A stretch of 64,000 bases of DNA from Bacillota bacterium (GCA_023421955.1 JAEZSE010000040.1:1-64000); one strand, 5' to 3'; counted from the first letter of the stretch, positions 34,730 to 43,237 are shown. Translations and numbers: made by a program. The notes: generated by a model from the letters alone, not told the origin.

Positions 34730-34746
34730 CAAGTATCATGCTACAG

Positions 34747-34776
34747 ACAAGCGGGCCTTTCGGTCCGCTTGTTTTC
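34747..34776 (+). terminator. Rho-independent terminator of the decarboxylase beta/gamma operon
   Basis: The ACAAGCGG...CCGCTTGT stem (34747-34757 with 34762-34772) has a 4-base TTTC loop and a following T-run. It overlaps the stop region of the convergent phosphotransferase-like gene. Confidence 0.9.
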
Positions 34777-35579
34777 TATTTCACAGCCGGGCCGCAATAC
34801 TGCCCCACAATCTGCTGGATTGTGCGCACCTCGCCTGCCGGCCTGTCCTCCGCCAAGCGCGCCGCTGCGACAAAGGGCACCCACTTCATTACCTTTTGTT
34901 TATCCGTGCCGGTGAGCGCACACACGCGATCCATGTAAGCCTTTGCCAATACAGGCTGCGCAATATCAGTGAGAAAACTGCTCCCCTTTCCTTCTGCGGC
35001 AGAATAGCGCACCATAAACCAGGTTCGTGCAATATCAGCCGCCGGATCACCCCTGCTACCGGTCATCCAATCGATGGCATGCAGGCCATCCGAACAAACC
35101 AGGATGTTCATCGGGTGAAGGTCTCCATGGAGCACATGGTCGCCATCCGGCATTGCCTTGAGGCCTTGCAGCAGACATGCCCGCTGCCCATCGGTGATCC
35201 CCGGCGCGTGAGTAATGGCATATTGCAGCCCATCCCGGTAACTGGGCAACTCAACGCAGACTCCTTTGAGAATCGCAGCATGGCACTCGGCCATATGGCG
35301 AATATGCCGCAGCACGTGGCTCATGTCATCACGAACCACGTCCATCAGCAATTTACCCTCCAAATAATCATAAATGATCGCCTCGCGCCCCTCCACACAA
35401 GTCATTGAATGGGGTTTCTGGCTGCAAACTCCTGCGTTCCAAACCGCGCTGGTCTGCTTAAACTCATATTCGGCCACGTTCTGATGCTTAAACACCTTCA
35501 AAAGCCTGCATTCATCAAGGCGATACACTCTGGCTAGCCTGCCTTCACCAAGAATCTTCAGATTTGCCAATTGTATCAT
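34776..35579 (-). CDS. Aminoglycoside phosphotransferase/kinase-like protein
   Basis: This 267-residue protein has the eukaryotic-like kinase fold of the APH/choline kinase group. The catalytic loop is VLHGDLHPMNILV and the metal-binding Asp is in HAIDWMTGSRGDPAADIAR; LLKVFKHQNVAEYEFK provides the ATP-site Lys. The ATG at 35579 follows AAAGGATG, and the promoter at 35611-35639 puts the RNA start near 35604, which rules out the longer reading to 35639. Its natural substrate, an antibiotic or a small metabolite, cannot be known from sequence. It stands alone as a single-gene unit. Confidence 0.85.
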   Translation of the reverse strand: MIQLANLKILGEGRLARVYRLDECRLLKVFKHQNVAEYEFKQTSAVWNAGVCSQKPHSMTCVEGREAIIYDYLEGKLLMDVVRDDMSHVLRHIRHMAECHAAILKGVCVELPSYRDGLQYAITHAPGITDGQRACLLQGLKAMPDGDHVLHGDLHPMNILVCSDGLHAIDWMTGSRGDPAADIARTWFMVRYSAAEGKGSSFLTDIAQPVLAKAYMDRVCALTGTDKQKVMKWVPFVAAARLAEDRPAGEVRTIQQIVGQYCGPAVK

Positions 35580-35610
35580 AAATGGTTCATCCTTTAACGT
35601 TGATAAATTC

Positions 35611-35639
35611 ATTATATAGATTGTATAAAAGGGAATCAA
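35611..35639 (-). promoter_or_regulatory. Sigma-A promoter of the phosphotransferase-like gene
   Basis: On the minus strand, TTGATT (35639-35634), 17 bases and a perfect TATAAT (35616-35611). The predicted start is about 25 bases before the ATG at 35579. Confidence 0.75.
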
Positions 35640-35743
35640 TGGCAGTGCTGTAACAAAACAGTGAATGAATCATGAACAATGCATCTCAAAAATCACTGCC
35701 TATGTATTCGGCGCCACTGCGCCGAATTGATAAGTGGCTCCGA

Positions 35744-37318
35744 TCAAACATCCAGCTTAATAAACGCATCTGCTCCTGGCACAATGGCCGCTGTCACTGC
35801 TTTCCGTGGCTCATCCATCCCCTCACGGTAAAAAAAGATGTCATACTCGCCTGCGGGGATATTCATCAGTCGAAACATACCGTCAGCATAAAGCTCCTGG
35901 TTGGTAGTAAGCACGTTGGTCTTGGTGGAGTAAGTCCGAACACGTGCACCGCCGCTCCGGGCGGACACAACAACGCCTCCAGCCGGAAGCCCGCTTACCA
36001 TGTCCACCGCCACACCATAGAATGAACCTACACCTTCTTGATGAAGCCGCGACTGCAACGCCATTCGGACAGCGCCTGCCGCATCCAACACACCATGGCC
36101 GTAATATGGAGACCATTCTTTGTTCTCATGAACTTCATCACACCATCCCAGGTTGCTGCTACCCTTCTGCCCATCACCCACACAGCCACCGCTACAGCAT
36201 GATCCAACCACCTCATTGAGTACCGGTCGTGCTGACTTCTCAAGTATCTGCACCACTTCTACGTTGGTAAGCAGCGGATTGACTGCCAGAAGCATCGCCG
36301 CCACACCACTGACAAGCGGTGAGGCATAGGAGGTACCGCTCATCGCATCATACATTGGTTGTAAGCGGGATACGGGATAGGTGGGTGATGTGGAAAGGAT
36401 GTCCACTCCGGGTGCTGAAATGCCCACCGATATGCCCCAACTGGAAAAAAAGGCAAGGTCGTTGTCCTGATTGGTGGCCGATACGGCCAACACATGAGGA
36501 AAGCCAGCCGGATACAATGTTTGCTCGCTGCCGGCGTTGCCCGCAGCTGCTACGCAAACAGCACCCCGAGCCCACGCGAATTCGATCGCCTGCTGGAGGC
36601 TTGCGGCATATGATGGCGCCGAAAAGCTCATTTGCAACACTCGGGCGCCATGATTCACCGCGTAAACAATTGCCAGCAGCACCGGTACCAATTCGTAGCC
36701 ATTCGAACCGATCTTGATGGGGATGATGTTAGCGGTGTTACCAGCGGCTCCAGCGATGCCAAGCCCATTGTCGGTCACAGCGGCAGCGATACCCGCCACA
36801 AAGGTGCCGTGGCCTGTTTCGTCTTGAAATGCCGCGGAATCGGCTGATGAAAAATTGACTGGATCTACAATCCTGCCGGCAAGATCCGGGTGTCTGGCAT
36901 CAATCCCCGAGTCAATCACGGCAATTCTGACCGCAGGCGTAAGCAATCTAGCAATCTCCCACGCTTTCTCCATATTGATGCGCCGGAGCCCCCACTGGTC
37001 CCGAATACCTACAGATGTCATTGCACCGCGCCGAAAAAAAGGGTCGTTCGGCCCACAGGCCGGAAAAGCGACGTAGTTTGGTTCAGCAAACGTGACGTCG
37101 TCACGATGCAGGAAACAGCCTCTGCAGACTCCCTCCCTTCCCGGCTCAACGGCCACAATTTGCAAATCAAGCTCAGGGATCTCCCGCAACAATACTGAGC
37201 CTGTCTCTGCAAAAGCCTGCTTCCGAGCTTCTTCTGAAGTCTCAGGCTTGAACTTGACAATCAATGATCCGGGGATATATTGTTCTGTGAGGGCCTGGCG
37301 ATCCTGTTTGCCTTGCAT
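35744..37318 (-). CDS. Subtilisin-like serine protease (S8) without signal peptide
   Basis: This 524-residue protease has a fervidolysin-like propeptide-like domain (about 15-85, GSLIVKFKPETSEE...FAEPNYVAF), then the S8 domain with Asp136 (VIDSGIDARHPD), His170 (GHGTFVAGI), oxyanion Asn261 (AAAGNAG) and Ser330 (SGTSYASP), and a C-terminal beta-sandwich-like domain (about 435-524) of the carboxypeptidase-regulatory kind. A CCSGGC motif lies in the linker near residue 380. No signal peptide or membrane anchor is seen, so it is probably intracellular or released from the mother cell. The ATG at 37318 has AAGGTGG upstream, locked in an 11-bp hairpin. A GTG at 37336 is the alternative start. Confidence 0.9.
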   Translation of the reverse strand: MQGKQDRQALTEQYIPGSLIVKFKPETSEEARKQAFAETGSVLLREIPELDLQIVAVEPGREGVCRGCFLHRDDVTFAEPNYVAFPACGPNDPFFRRGAMTSVGIRDQWGLRRINMEKAWEIARLLTPAVRIAVIDSGIDARHPDLAGRIVDPVNFSSADSAAFQDETGHGTFVAGIAAAVTDNGLGIAGAAGNTANIIPIKIGSNGYELVPVLLAIVYAVNHGARVLQMSFSAPSYAASLQQAIEFAWARGAVCVAAAGNAGSEQTLYPAGFPHVLAVSATNQDNDLAFFSSWGISVGISAPGVDILSTSPTYPVSRLQPMYDAMSGTSYASPLVSGVAAMLLAVNPLLTNVEVVQILEKSARPVLNEVVGSCCSGGCVGDGQKGSSNLGWCDEVHENKEWSPYYGHGVLDAAGAVRMALQSRLHQEGVGSFYGVAVDMVSGLPAGGVVVSARSGGARVRTYSTKTNVLTTNQELYADGMFRLMNIPAGEYDIFFYREGMDEPRKAVTAAIVPGADAFIKLDV

Positions 37319-37320
37319 TT

Positions 37321-37355
37321 CAATCCACCTTTTCACTTTTATGTAAGGTGGATTG
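37321..37355 (-). promoter_or_regulatory. Hairpin covering the Shine-Dalgarno of the subtilisin-like gene
   Basis: CAATCCACCTT and its exact complement (37321-37331 with 37345-37355) form an 11-bp stem with a 13-base loop. On the mRNA the second arm contains the ribosome site AAGGTGG and ends 2 bases before the AUG. When folded, it should block translation, which suggests control by temperature, a ligand, a small RNA or ribosome movement. Confidence 0.65.
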
Positions 37356-37444
37356 GTTGAACTGGAATCGGAATTGTACTATATACTACGGTGATAATTG
37401 GCTGCTTGTGCGAAACTCAATACAGCAGGATACTGGCAACACTG

Positions 37445-37822
37445 CTAGAGAAGGCTCTGACCCGCAGAAGCCGCTTCCTTGGCAACTCCTTCGTCACGAC
37501 CCAGAAACACAAAGAACACTGCCGCTACGATTAAGACAAACGCCACGATATAATTCCAGCGCAGTTGCTCCTTGAGGAATGCCACGGAAAAGATGGCAAA
37601 CGTGGTGAGTGAAATCACTTCCTGAATAATTTTTAGTTGCGCTGCGGAAAACGCGCCATATCCCAGACGGTTGGCCGGCACCTGAAGGCAATACTCAAAA
37701 AAAGCGATGCCCCAACTCACCAGGATTACAATCCAAAGCGGCTTATCCTTGAATTTCAAATGACCGTACCAAGCAAATGTCATAAAGATATTGGACGCCA
37801 GTAGAAGCCAGACTGTTTTCAT
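37445..37822 (-). CDS. DUF486 / DMT-superfamily small membrane protein
   Basis: This 125-residue protein has four predicted membrane helices and matches the DUF486 family (MTFAWYGHLKFKDKPLWIVILVSWGIAFFEYCLQVPANRLGYG, AQLKIIQEVISLTTFAIFSV). These are small relatives of drug/metabolite transporters with unknown substrate. The ATG follows GGAGAAAG. It lies 26 bases downstream of the Nudix gene in the same direction and is probably co-transcribed with it. Confidence 0.88.
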   Translation of the reverse strand: MKTVWLLLASNIFMTFAWYGHLKFKDKPLWIVILVSWGIAFFEYCLQVPANRLGYGAFSAAQLKIIQEVISLTTFAIFSVAFLKEQLRWNYIVAFVLIVAAVFFVFLGRDEGVAKEAASAGQSLL

Positions 37823-37848
37823 ATAGCTTTCTCCAAAAGTTGATGGTG

Positions 37849-38340
37849 CTAGAGCTGCAAGCCACGCAGGAAGCTCTTCAGATACCGGTAATTCACAAAT
37901 TCTCCGGAGCCTACTAGCTGCTCAATCTCCTCCCGGCTTGCCCAGCGCACTGCGCAAACTTCACCTTGCTGCATCACAATATCGTCAAGATCGATTTCCT
38001 GCCGCATCAACCAAATGTCAGTAAAGAAATCCTCGCGTTTGATCCTGGCAAGCAGCTCCATGCGTTTGGGGTCGGGCCGGATGCCCAGTTCCTCCTCCAC
38101 CTCGCGCAGTGCGGCTTCCATGCCGGTCTCACCCGCGATTGCAGCGCCGCCGGTGGCCGCCCACATGCCCGGCCATAACGGCTTCTCATTGTCTCGCTTT
38201 TGAATCAGGTATTCCCCCTTGCCATTCACTATCCAAATATGAACGGCCAGATAGTATTCACCGGGCTTAAGCCGATCACCTCTGGCGATGGTGCGGCCGG
38301 TGGGTCGGCCTGATTCATCGAGAATATCCCAAAGCTCCAT
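37849..38340 (-). CDS. Nudix hydrolase (IDI/YfcD-like)
   Basis: This 163-residue protein has a complete Nudix box, GGAAIAGETGMEAALREVEEELGI, with the metal-binding REVEEE glutamates. The N-terminal MELWDILDESGRPTGRTIARGDRLKPGEYYLAVHIWI resembles the isopentenyl-diphosphate isomerase-like Nudix group (YfcD). It probably hydrolyses a nucleotide-linked or isoprenoid-like diphosphate. The ATG at 38340 follows GGAGGGAACG; a longer reading to 38373 is unnecessary. The substrate is not known. Confidence 0.9.
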   Translation of the reverse strand: MELWDILDESGRPTGRTIARGDRLKPGEYYLAVHIWIVNGKGEYLIQKRDNEKPLWPGMWAATGGAAIAGETGMEAALREVEEELGIRPDPKRMELLARIKREDFFTDIWLMRQEIDLDDIVMQQGEVCAVRWASREEIEQLVGSGEFVNYRYLKSFLRGLQL

Positions 38341-38439
38341 CGTTCCCTCCGCATGCAAACCGATGGAAATCATAGCATAGAGACCGATGGATGTCGATAC
38401 AGAAGTTGTCGGAGTTTGTCAGAATTTGCATTACTGTGA

Positions 38440-38495
38440 TTGACAAAATATGGAATCAAATATAGTATAATACTATTTTTATATTATATTAGTAT
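38440..38495 (+). promoter_or_regulatory. PadR gene promoter with operator-like palindromes
   Basis: A perfect TTGACA (38440-38445) is followed by overlapping -10 candidates TATAGT (38461-38466) and TATAAT (38466-38471), at 15- and 20-base spacing. The palindrome TAGTAT-A-ATACTA (38463-38475) covers the -10, and a third TAGTAT half-site is at 38490-38495. The layout suggests self-repression by the PadR protein encoded next. Confidence 0.55.
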
Positions 38496-38507
38496 CGGAG
38501 GTATGAT

Positions 38508-39077
38508 ATGCTTTCCTACTCCTCCGCCCTTGTGCTCGGCATCATTGCCGAAAAACCCATTAACCCGTATGAAATCAAGAAACTGCTGGAACGCATCAGC
38601 ATCCGTAAATGGCTGCCCATCGCCGTGTCGTCGCTATATGCCACGATCCGTACACTGGCCGAAGCGGGGCTGATTGTCTGCGAAACTGCCCGCGAGGGCA
38701 ACATGCCCGAAAAGAAGATCTACACGATCAATGATGCTGGCCGTAAAAGCCTGCGGGAAACGCTGCTCTCGTTCCTTGGCAGCACGGAGCTTGACAACCG
38801 CAAGACCCACATTGCCATGCTGATGGTCTGCCATCTGGACAAGGATCAGGCAGTGGAAACAATCCTTCGAAAGCTAAAGAAGCTGGAAAACTCTGAGATG
38901 ATGCTCAAACGCGTGATCGCAAGCTTCGAGGCAAGCCCCAACATGCCCTATACGGGCCTGATGGCCGTTAAGCACGAGCTGCTGGCTGTGCAGGCGGAGC
39001 TTTCTGCTGCACGCGAGTTGCTTGCCCGCATCGGCGGGGATCTGCTCTGGAACAGCTTTCTTTCCAATGTGCCATGA
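38508..39077 (+). CDS. PadR family transcriptional regulator
   Basis: This 189-residue regulator has an N-terminal winged helix (about 5-80: SSALVLGIIAEKPINPYEIKKLLERI, PIAVSSLYATIRTLAEAGLIVCETAREGNMPEKKIYTINDAGRKSL) and a helical C-terminal dimerisation region (about 90-185), as in longer PadR proteins. The ATG follows TCGGAGG. Its own promoter region carries TAGTAT palindromes, typical of self-repressing PadR genes. No obvious transporter target lies beside it; the DUF362 gene is convergent. The inducer is unknown. Confidence 0.92.
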   Translation: MLSYSSALVLGIIAEKPINPYEIKKLLERISIRKWLPIAVSSLYATIRTLAEAGLIVCETAREGNMPEKKIYTINDAGRKSLRETLLSFLGSTELDNRKTHIAMLMVCHLDKDQAVETILRKLKKLENSEMMLKRVIASFEASPNMPYTGLMAVKHELLAVQAELSAARELLARIGGDLLWNSFLSNVP

Positions 39078-39081
39078 CAGA

Positions 39082-39120
39082 ATATTAAAGAGGAGCCACA
39101 CAGTGGCTCCTCTTTAATAT
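39082..39120. terminator. Bidirectional terminator between padR and the DUF362 gene
   Basis: A perfect 18-bp stem (39082-39099 with 39103-39120) encloses a 3-base ACA loop. The stem ends in TTTAATAT on both strands, so it can stop both convergent genes. It is the strongest hairpin in this part of the window. Confidence 0.88.
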
Positions 39121-39130
39121 CTCTAATGGA

Positions 39131-40219
39131 TCAATCGATCATTTTCAGTTCATACTCCTGTGTCCCCAATCCGTGGCGCTCCAGCGCCTCCAGTTGTACA
39201 AATGGATTTTTACCATGCAGCCGTTCAAACAAATGCCCGGTGCCTGACATGTCGTGCCCCTTCGGAATCCCCTGCGGTATTAAGTTTTCCATCTTGATCG
39301 CGTCAATGCTGGCCCGCTCTAAAGCCACGATATCATGTGAGGCCATAATGCCAATGTCGGGCACCAGCGAGGGCGTGGTGAACCCCCAGCAGTCGCACAG
39401 CGCCGTGATGCTGGTGAGCACGTTGATGTAATACACGTTACCTGGCTCAAAGCAATCCAACACCGTTTTGGTGCAAAGCGCCATCCCCTCCTGGAAATCC
39501 TTATAAGCCCCTTCTGTGAGCGTAATAGCCCCTGTCGGGCAAACCTTTACGCAATGCTGGCAGTTGGTACAATGGTGAAAATTTACCTCATATTGGCCTT
39601 CGTCGGTGAACTTGTTGGCATAATGGTTGCAGGACTTGACACATTGGTCACAGTGGATGCACTTGCTCTCGTCCCATTCGATGCCGCCCTCCAGACCGTG
39701 AATCTCGCCGCGCGTACGGTCGGTCACGCAACCCATGGCAATGTTTTTACAGGCACCGCCAAAACCGCAGGTGCCATGGCCTTTCACATGGGAGAAGTCA
39801 ATCATCACATCAGCGTCATGGATATGACCGGCAACGTCCACATGTTTGAAGGTTTTATATTCTACTTCCTTGGGATAAAAGTATTTACCGAACATCCCCG
39901 CCACATCCACGACAGGGCAGCCGATGATGTCTTCGGTGTAGCCTCTGTCTCCTGGTTTGCGGTTCTGCACGGCATGGTCGGTCAGAAAGCAATCACCGCC
40001 CCACTCCCTAACCTTGGTCACAAGCTTGCGAACGAAGATCGGGGCAATCGTGCTGAAGGATAGAAAGCTACCCACATGGAACTTGATGGCGACAGTCTTG
40101 CCCTTCACGATCTCCTTCAGAGGTGACTCATCCAGCAGGCGGTCGAAGCGGGCGGGCAGCGACTCATCGGAGTCATATTGGGTATAGGTCATTGGAGCGA
40201 ACAACACTTTTGACGACAT
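39131..40219 (-). CDS. DUF362 domain protein with two 4Fe-4S clusters
   Basis: This 362-residue protein has a DUF362 domain (KTVAIKFHVGSFLSFSTIAPIFVRKLV, VMIDFSHVKGHGTCGFGGACKNIAMGCVTDRTR) with two ferredoxin motifs inserted at about residues 185-235: CIHCDQCVKSCNH and CTNCQHCVKVCPT. It is probably a soluble iron-sulfur oxidoreductase or electron carrier of anaerobes; the partner is unknown. The ATG at 40219 follows TAGGAGA. It lies downstream of a terminator at 40267-40308, so it should have its own promoter. Confidence 0.88.
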   Translation of the reverse strand: MSSKVLFAPMTYTQYDSDESLPARFDRLLDESPLKEIVKGKTVAIKFHVGSFLSFSTIAPIFVRKLVTKVREWGGDCFLTDHAVQNRKPGDRGYTEDIIGCPVVDVAGMFGKYFYPKEVEYKTFKHVDVAGHIHDADVMIDFSHVKGHGTCGFGGACKNIAMGCVTDRTRGEIHGLEGGIEWDESKCIHCDQCVKSCNHYANKFTDEGQYEVNFHHCTNCQHCVKVCPTGAITLTEGAYKDFQEGMALCTKTVLDCFEPGNVYYINVLTSITALCDCWGFTTPSLVPDIGIMASHDIVALERASIDAIKMENLIPQGIPKGHDMSGTGHLFERLHGKNPFVQLEALERHGLGTQEYELKMID

Positions 40220-40266
40220 GGCAATCTCCTAAATACGATGGATGAATTACAGTATAACAAGAATAC

Positions 40267-40308
40267 AAAAAAGCTCAAGCAGCACGTTTCACATTGTGAC
40301 GCTTGAGC
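40267..40308 (-). terminator. Rho-independent terminator of the DUF3795 gene
   Basis: GCTCAAGC (40273-40280) pairs with GCTTGAGC (40301-40308), with an inner TCACA/TGTGA stem. On the minus strand six Ts follow at 40272-40267. It lies 48 bases after the stop at 40357. Confidence 0.85.
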
Positions 40309-40356
40309 AATCGTTTGATTGGTGAATTGCCTTTAACATGCTTTGAATCCTATTGA

Positions 40357-40665
40357 TTACCTTACGCAGTGATTACCGCAGCACCGGTTGCATTGCGGCT
40401 TTCCAGTGCCTTTGCCGCCACAGAGATTGGCGATCCGTTTCCCACCGTCACCGTGCTCCGCATCAAAGGCAAACTCCCGCAGCAAGTCGCAAGGGAAATC
40501 GTCACACTGGCCGCAGTCTTCCTGACCACGCTCAATGCAACACTTGGCCACGCGGCAGGAGCCATGCCAAATATCTCCCTTGTAAGGCTTGCAGGTTTTG
40601 CAATTCATTTTCTCCCGCCAGTCGCAGGCGGCGCAATCAATGCCGCAATAAGAAAGGCTTGCCAT
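40357..40665 (-). CDS. DUF3795 cysteine-rich protein
   Basis: This 102-residue protein is rich in cysteine in metal-binding pairs: YCGIDCAACDW, CKTCKPYKG, CCIERG, CGQCDDFPCDLL and CNRCCGNHC. The pattern matches the DUF3795 family, small predicted zinc- or iron-sulfur-binding proteins of anaerobes without a known reaction. The ATG follows CAGGAGG. It lies about 50 bases after the WYL regulator gene in the same direction. Confidence 0.85.
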   Translation of the reverse strand: MASLSYCGIDCAACDWREKMNCKTCKPYKGDIWHGSCRVAKCCIERGQEDCGQCDDFPCDLLREFAFDAEHGDGGKRIANLCGGKGTGKPQCNRCCGNHCVR

Positions 40666-40716
40666 GCTGATCCTCCTGATGTGTTTGTTACAAATATAAC
40701 ATGGCGAACAAGACAG

Positions 40717-41631
40717 CTATTTGTCAAGTCTATAAAGGTGATTCAGATTTCTCACGGTCTGCTTGATTTCCTCCGCCAGCTCAGGCGGGTCCAGCACAAC
40801 CGCGTCATCACCAAAGCCCAGGATCCAGCGGCGAATGAACCGCTCATTGGTATAGTCCACGGTCATGCGAATGCGGCCCAGTGCGTCAAATGTATAGCTT
40901 TCCGGGCCATACTCTTCAGCCAGCAGATATTCTACCGACTTGTCAAACAGCATCGTCACGGTTTTGCCGCCCTCGAAGTATCCATCCAGGTCATACTCCT
41001 CAACAGGGATTTCCCTGGGGTAGAAGGATTCATCTGATATCCTGGCATCCCACAACCGGTTCAATTTGAAGAGCCGGAAATCGTCCCGATCCTTGCAGTA
41101 GCCAAACACATACCATGCATTCCACTTGAAGGCGATGTAGTAAGGCTCGATGGTGCGCTGCTGATGGCCTTTCTCTGAATAATACTCGAAGGATAGAAGC
41201 TTGCTATCGGCAATGGCGGAGCGGATCATCGCAATCTTCTGGGCAAGGCTGGCCTTTTGATGGGAGGCCAGATCGATCACAATACTGTCCTGGATGGAGA
41301 CCACTGCCTCCCGGCCCGGCGCCAATTTGGAGATTAACCGCTCAATTCTGGAAGGATCCGACACGCTGACGATGCTTTTGAGGCCAGTCAGAATGCTGTT
41401 CATCTCGTCCACAGTAAGGGCGCTGTGGTTCAAGCGGTAACCTTCCGCGATGGAGATACCTCCGCCTCCGCCCTGCGCCGTCACCAGAGGAATACCAGCC
41501 TTACAGATATCCTCCACATCGCGGAAAATCGTGCGGGTGGACACCTCAAAACGCTTGGACAGCTCCGGCGCGGTGGCCTTCCCCTTCTGCAACAGTATCG
41601 TAATGATGCCCAACAAACGGTCGATCTTCAT
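40717..41631 (-). CDS. YafY-type transcriptional regulator (HTH + WYL domain)
   Basis: This 304-residue regulator has an N-terminal HTH of the HTH_11 type (RLLGIITILLQKGKATAPELSKRFEVSTRTIFRDVEDI), a linker, a WYL domain (about 135-215: LLSFEYYSEKGHQQRTIEPYYIAFKWNAWYVFGYCKDRDDFRLFKLNRL) and a WCX tail. WYL domains sense small ligands, often nucleic-acid-like. The ATG follows AAAGGCGGGGGAG. It may control the neighbouring DUF3795 gene or itself. Confidence 0.92.
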   Translation of the reverse strand: MKIDRLLGIITILLQKGKATAPELSKRFEVSTRTIFRDVEDICKAGIPLVTAQGGGGGISIAEGYRLNHSALTVDEMNSILTGLKSIVSVSDPSRIERLISKLAPGREAVVSIQDSIVIDLASHQKASLAQKIAMIRSAIADSKLLSFEYYSEKGHQQRTIEPYYIAFKWNAWYVFGYCKDRDDFRLFKLNRLWDARISDESFYPREIPVEEYDLDGYFEGGKTVTMLFDKSVEYLLAEEYGPESYTFDALGRIRMTVDYTNERFIRRWILGFGDDAVVLDPPELAEEIKQTVRNLNHLYRLDK

Positions 41632-41667
41632 GGCTCCCCCGCCTTTCCATGCATGGATCAGTTGAGT

Positions 41668-42195
41668 TTATTCCTCAGCACGGATCCTCCGGACAATCTC
41701 GTCTGTCTCCACCACATCCACGCCGGCATCACGGAGCTTGTTGTTCCAAAGTTCGATTAATGCTGCGGCGTCGGCGTTGTAGCTACTGTGGCCGTCTGAG
41801 GACAACATCACAGAGTAACCCAGTTCGAGCGATCCTTCGCAAGCTGCTTTCACGCATCCATGGGTGACCAGGCCAGTCACTAGCACGGCATTGATACCAA
41901 GGCTTCTCAGTGCGGCCAATACCGCTCCTTCTTTGAATGAATTGCTCACCTTTTTGTTGAGTACCAAATCGCCCTCAGCCGCATGGAGCTCCGAGATCAA
42001 CTGCCAACCCGGCGTGCCTTCTGCCATGGACGATGCATTCGTATGGCGGATGAACAAAACCGGCTGCCCGGCTGTGTGAAACGTATCAACAAGCCGGTTG
42101 ATATTCGCAATCAGCTCGTCTGCATTATGCACTGGCTTGCTCTTATGAAACAGGTCCGCCTGCATGTCAATTACAAGCAATGCTGTTTTGTTCAT
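41668..42195 (-). CDS. Isochorismatase-family cysteine hydrolase
   Basis: This 175-residue hydrolase has the family triad: Asp10 (LLVIDMQADLFH), a Lys in LVLNKKVSNSFK and a Cys in LVTGLVTHGCVKAAC. The His and Cys in THGCV are typical. It resembles nicotinamidase-like or YcaC-like hydrolases acting on amides. The ATG follows TAGGAGTGG. It lies 13 bases downstream of the PhzF-like gene and is probably in one operon with it. Confidence 0.9.
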   Translation of the reverse strand: MNKTALLVIDMQADLFHKSKPVHNADELIANINRLVDTFHTAGQPVLFIRHTNASSMAEGTPGWQLISELHAAEGDLVLNKKVSNSFKEGAVLAALRSLGINAVLVTGLVTHGCVKAACEGSLELGYSVMLSSDGHSSYNADAAALIELWNNKLRDAGVDVVETDEIVRRIRAEE

Positions 42196-42208
42196 TCTCT
42201 ATCCACTC

Positions 42209-43093
42209 CTATTGCAGATGATACCACCCGTCGATCCGCACCGTGGCGCGGCCCCCAAACAACACCCTCTTTACGCCGCCCACATCCTGCGTTTTTAGTC
42301 GGATGATGTTAGGGTCTTTGAAGCTCCTGCCCTGTTCGATCACAAGGGGGGTGCCGTCCCACAAACCTTCATGGAGCAGCCAGCTGCCCAACGCCGCGTT
42401 GCCCGAGCCGGTAGCAGGATCCTCCAGATAACCGAACCGGGGCGCGAACACGCGGGTGCGATAATGGGAGCCAGGCAGCACCCGGTCATCGGTGTGCAGC
42501 ACAACAATGTCAATATCATGTTTCACGCAGAAATCAGCCAGGTTCTCAAAATCGGGCACAACATCGGCTAAGGCACTGGCCTTGCGCATCGGCACCAGCA
42601 GCGCCGTCAGCCCGCAGCGCACCACTGCCGCCGGGAACCGCTCGTCCAACTCGATGGGGTTGAGATACAGCGGCTTGAGCAGGAAATCTCGCACGATTTG
42701 CTTCGGTATAAACTCAGGCTGTGGCGCGAGGATGAAGACTCCGCTTTCCTGATCAAACTGTACAGCCAGATGGCTATTACCCACGCGGATCATGGTTTCT
42801 TTCTTACCGCGTAACGCATCACTGCTTTCAAAAAGGTCAAACATCGTGGCGATCGTGGCATGGCCGCAGAAGTCCACCTCGCGCTCGCTGGACCAGTAAC
42901 GCAGGAAATAGCCCTCGCCTTCGGGGTTTATAAAAGCAACCTCGCTCACGAACCCCTTTAGCTCCCTGGCAATTTGCTGCATCTGGGCGTCTGTGATGTC
43001 ATCCGGTCTTTCCAGCCATACGCAGCCAGCCGGGTTCCCCGGTGAGCGGGCTCCGGTGAAGGCATCGATCTTTTTGAATCGAAACTTATTCAT
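42209..43093 (-). CDS. PhzF-family isomerase-like protein
   Basis: This 294-residue protein has the diaminopimelate-epimerase-like PhzF fold: FKKIDAFTGARSPGNPAGCVWL, SEVAFINPEGEGYFLRYWSSEREVDFCGHATIATMFDL and FAPRFGYLEDPATGSGNAALGSWLL. The catalytic Glu is in FVSEVAF and the second half-site in DPATGSG. The start is the ATG at 43093; the promoter at 43160-43189 puts the RNA start near 43153, so a longer reading to 43189 is excluded. The substrate is unknown for most PhzF relatives. Confidence 0.9.
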   Translation of the reverse strand: MNKFRFKKIDAFTGARSPGNPAGCVWLERPDDITDAQMQQIARELKGFVSEVAFINPEGEGYFLRYWSSEREVDFCGHATIATMFDLFESSDALRGKKETMIRVGNSHLAVQFDQESGVFILAPQPEFIPKQIVRDFLLKPLYLNPIELDERFPAAVVRCGLTALLVPMRKASALADVVPDFENLADFCVKHDIDIVVLHTDDRVLPGSHYRTRVFAPRFGYLEDPATGSGNAALGSWLLHEGLWDGTPLVIEQGRSFKDPNIIRLKTQDVGGVKRVLFGGRATVRIDGWYHLQ

Positions 43094-43159
43094 ACTCAAA
43101 CAACCTTGATTGAAATTTGACTGCTGTATATACGACACCATTGATGTATGGATATACAT

Positions 43160-43189
43160 ATTATAACAGCTTTGGAAGTAGTTTGTCAT
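43160..43189 (-). promoter_or_regulatory. Sigma-A promoter of the PhzF/isochorismatase operon
   Basis: On the minus strand, ATGACA (43189-43184), 18 bases and a perfect TATAAT (43165-43160). The start near 43153 leaves a 60-base leader. Confidence 0.7.
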
Positions 43190-43208
43190 GTTGTACAGAC
43201 AAATAGAG

Positions 43209-43237
43209 AAAACCCAAAGACGTCTGCCTTTGGGTTT
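43209..43237 (-). terminator. Rho-independent terminator of the RNase P RNA gene
   Basis: AAACCCAAAG (43210-43219) and CTTTGGGTTT (43228-43237) form a 10-bp stem; on the minus strand TCTCTATTT follows the stem's own T-rich end. It ends 9 bases below the 3' end of the RNA. Confidence 0.8.

Noticed and set aside
37348..37575. 75-residue plus-strand frame starting in the subtilisin leader
   Set aside because: No ribosome site, overlaps the DUF486 gene, and its start lies in the hairpin arm.
40252..40278. Promoter TTGAGC/TATACT before the DUF362 gene
   Set aside because: The spacer is only 15 bases and the -35 lies in the terminator stem of the previous gene; too weak to list.
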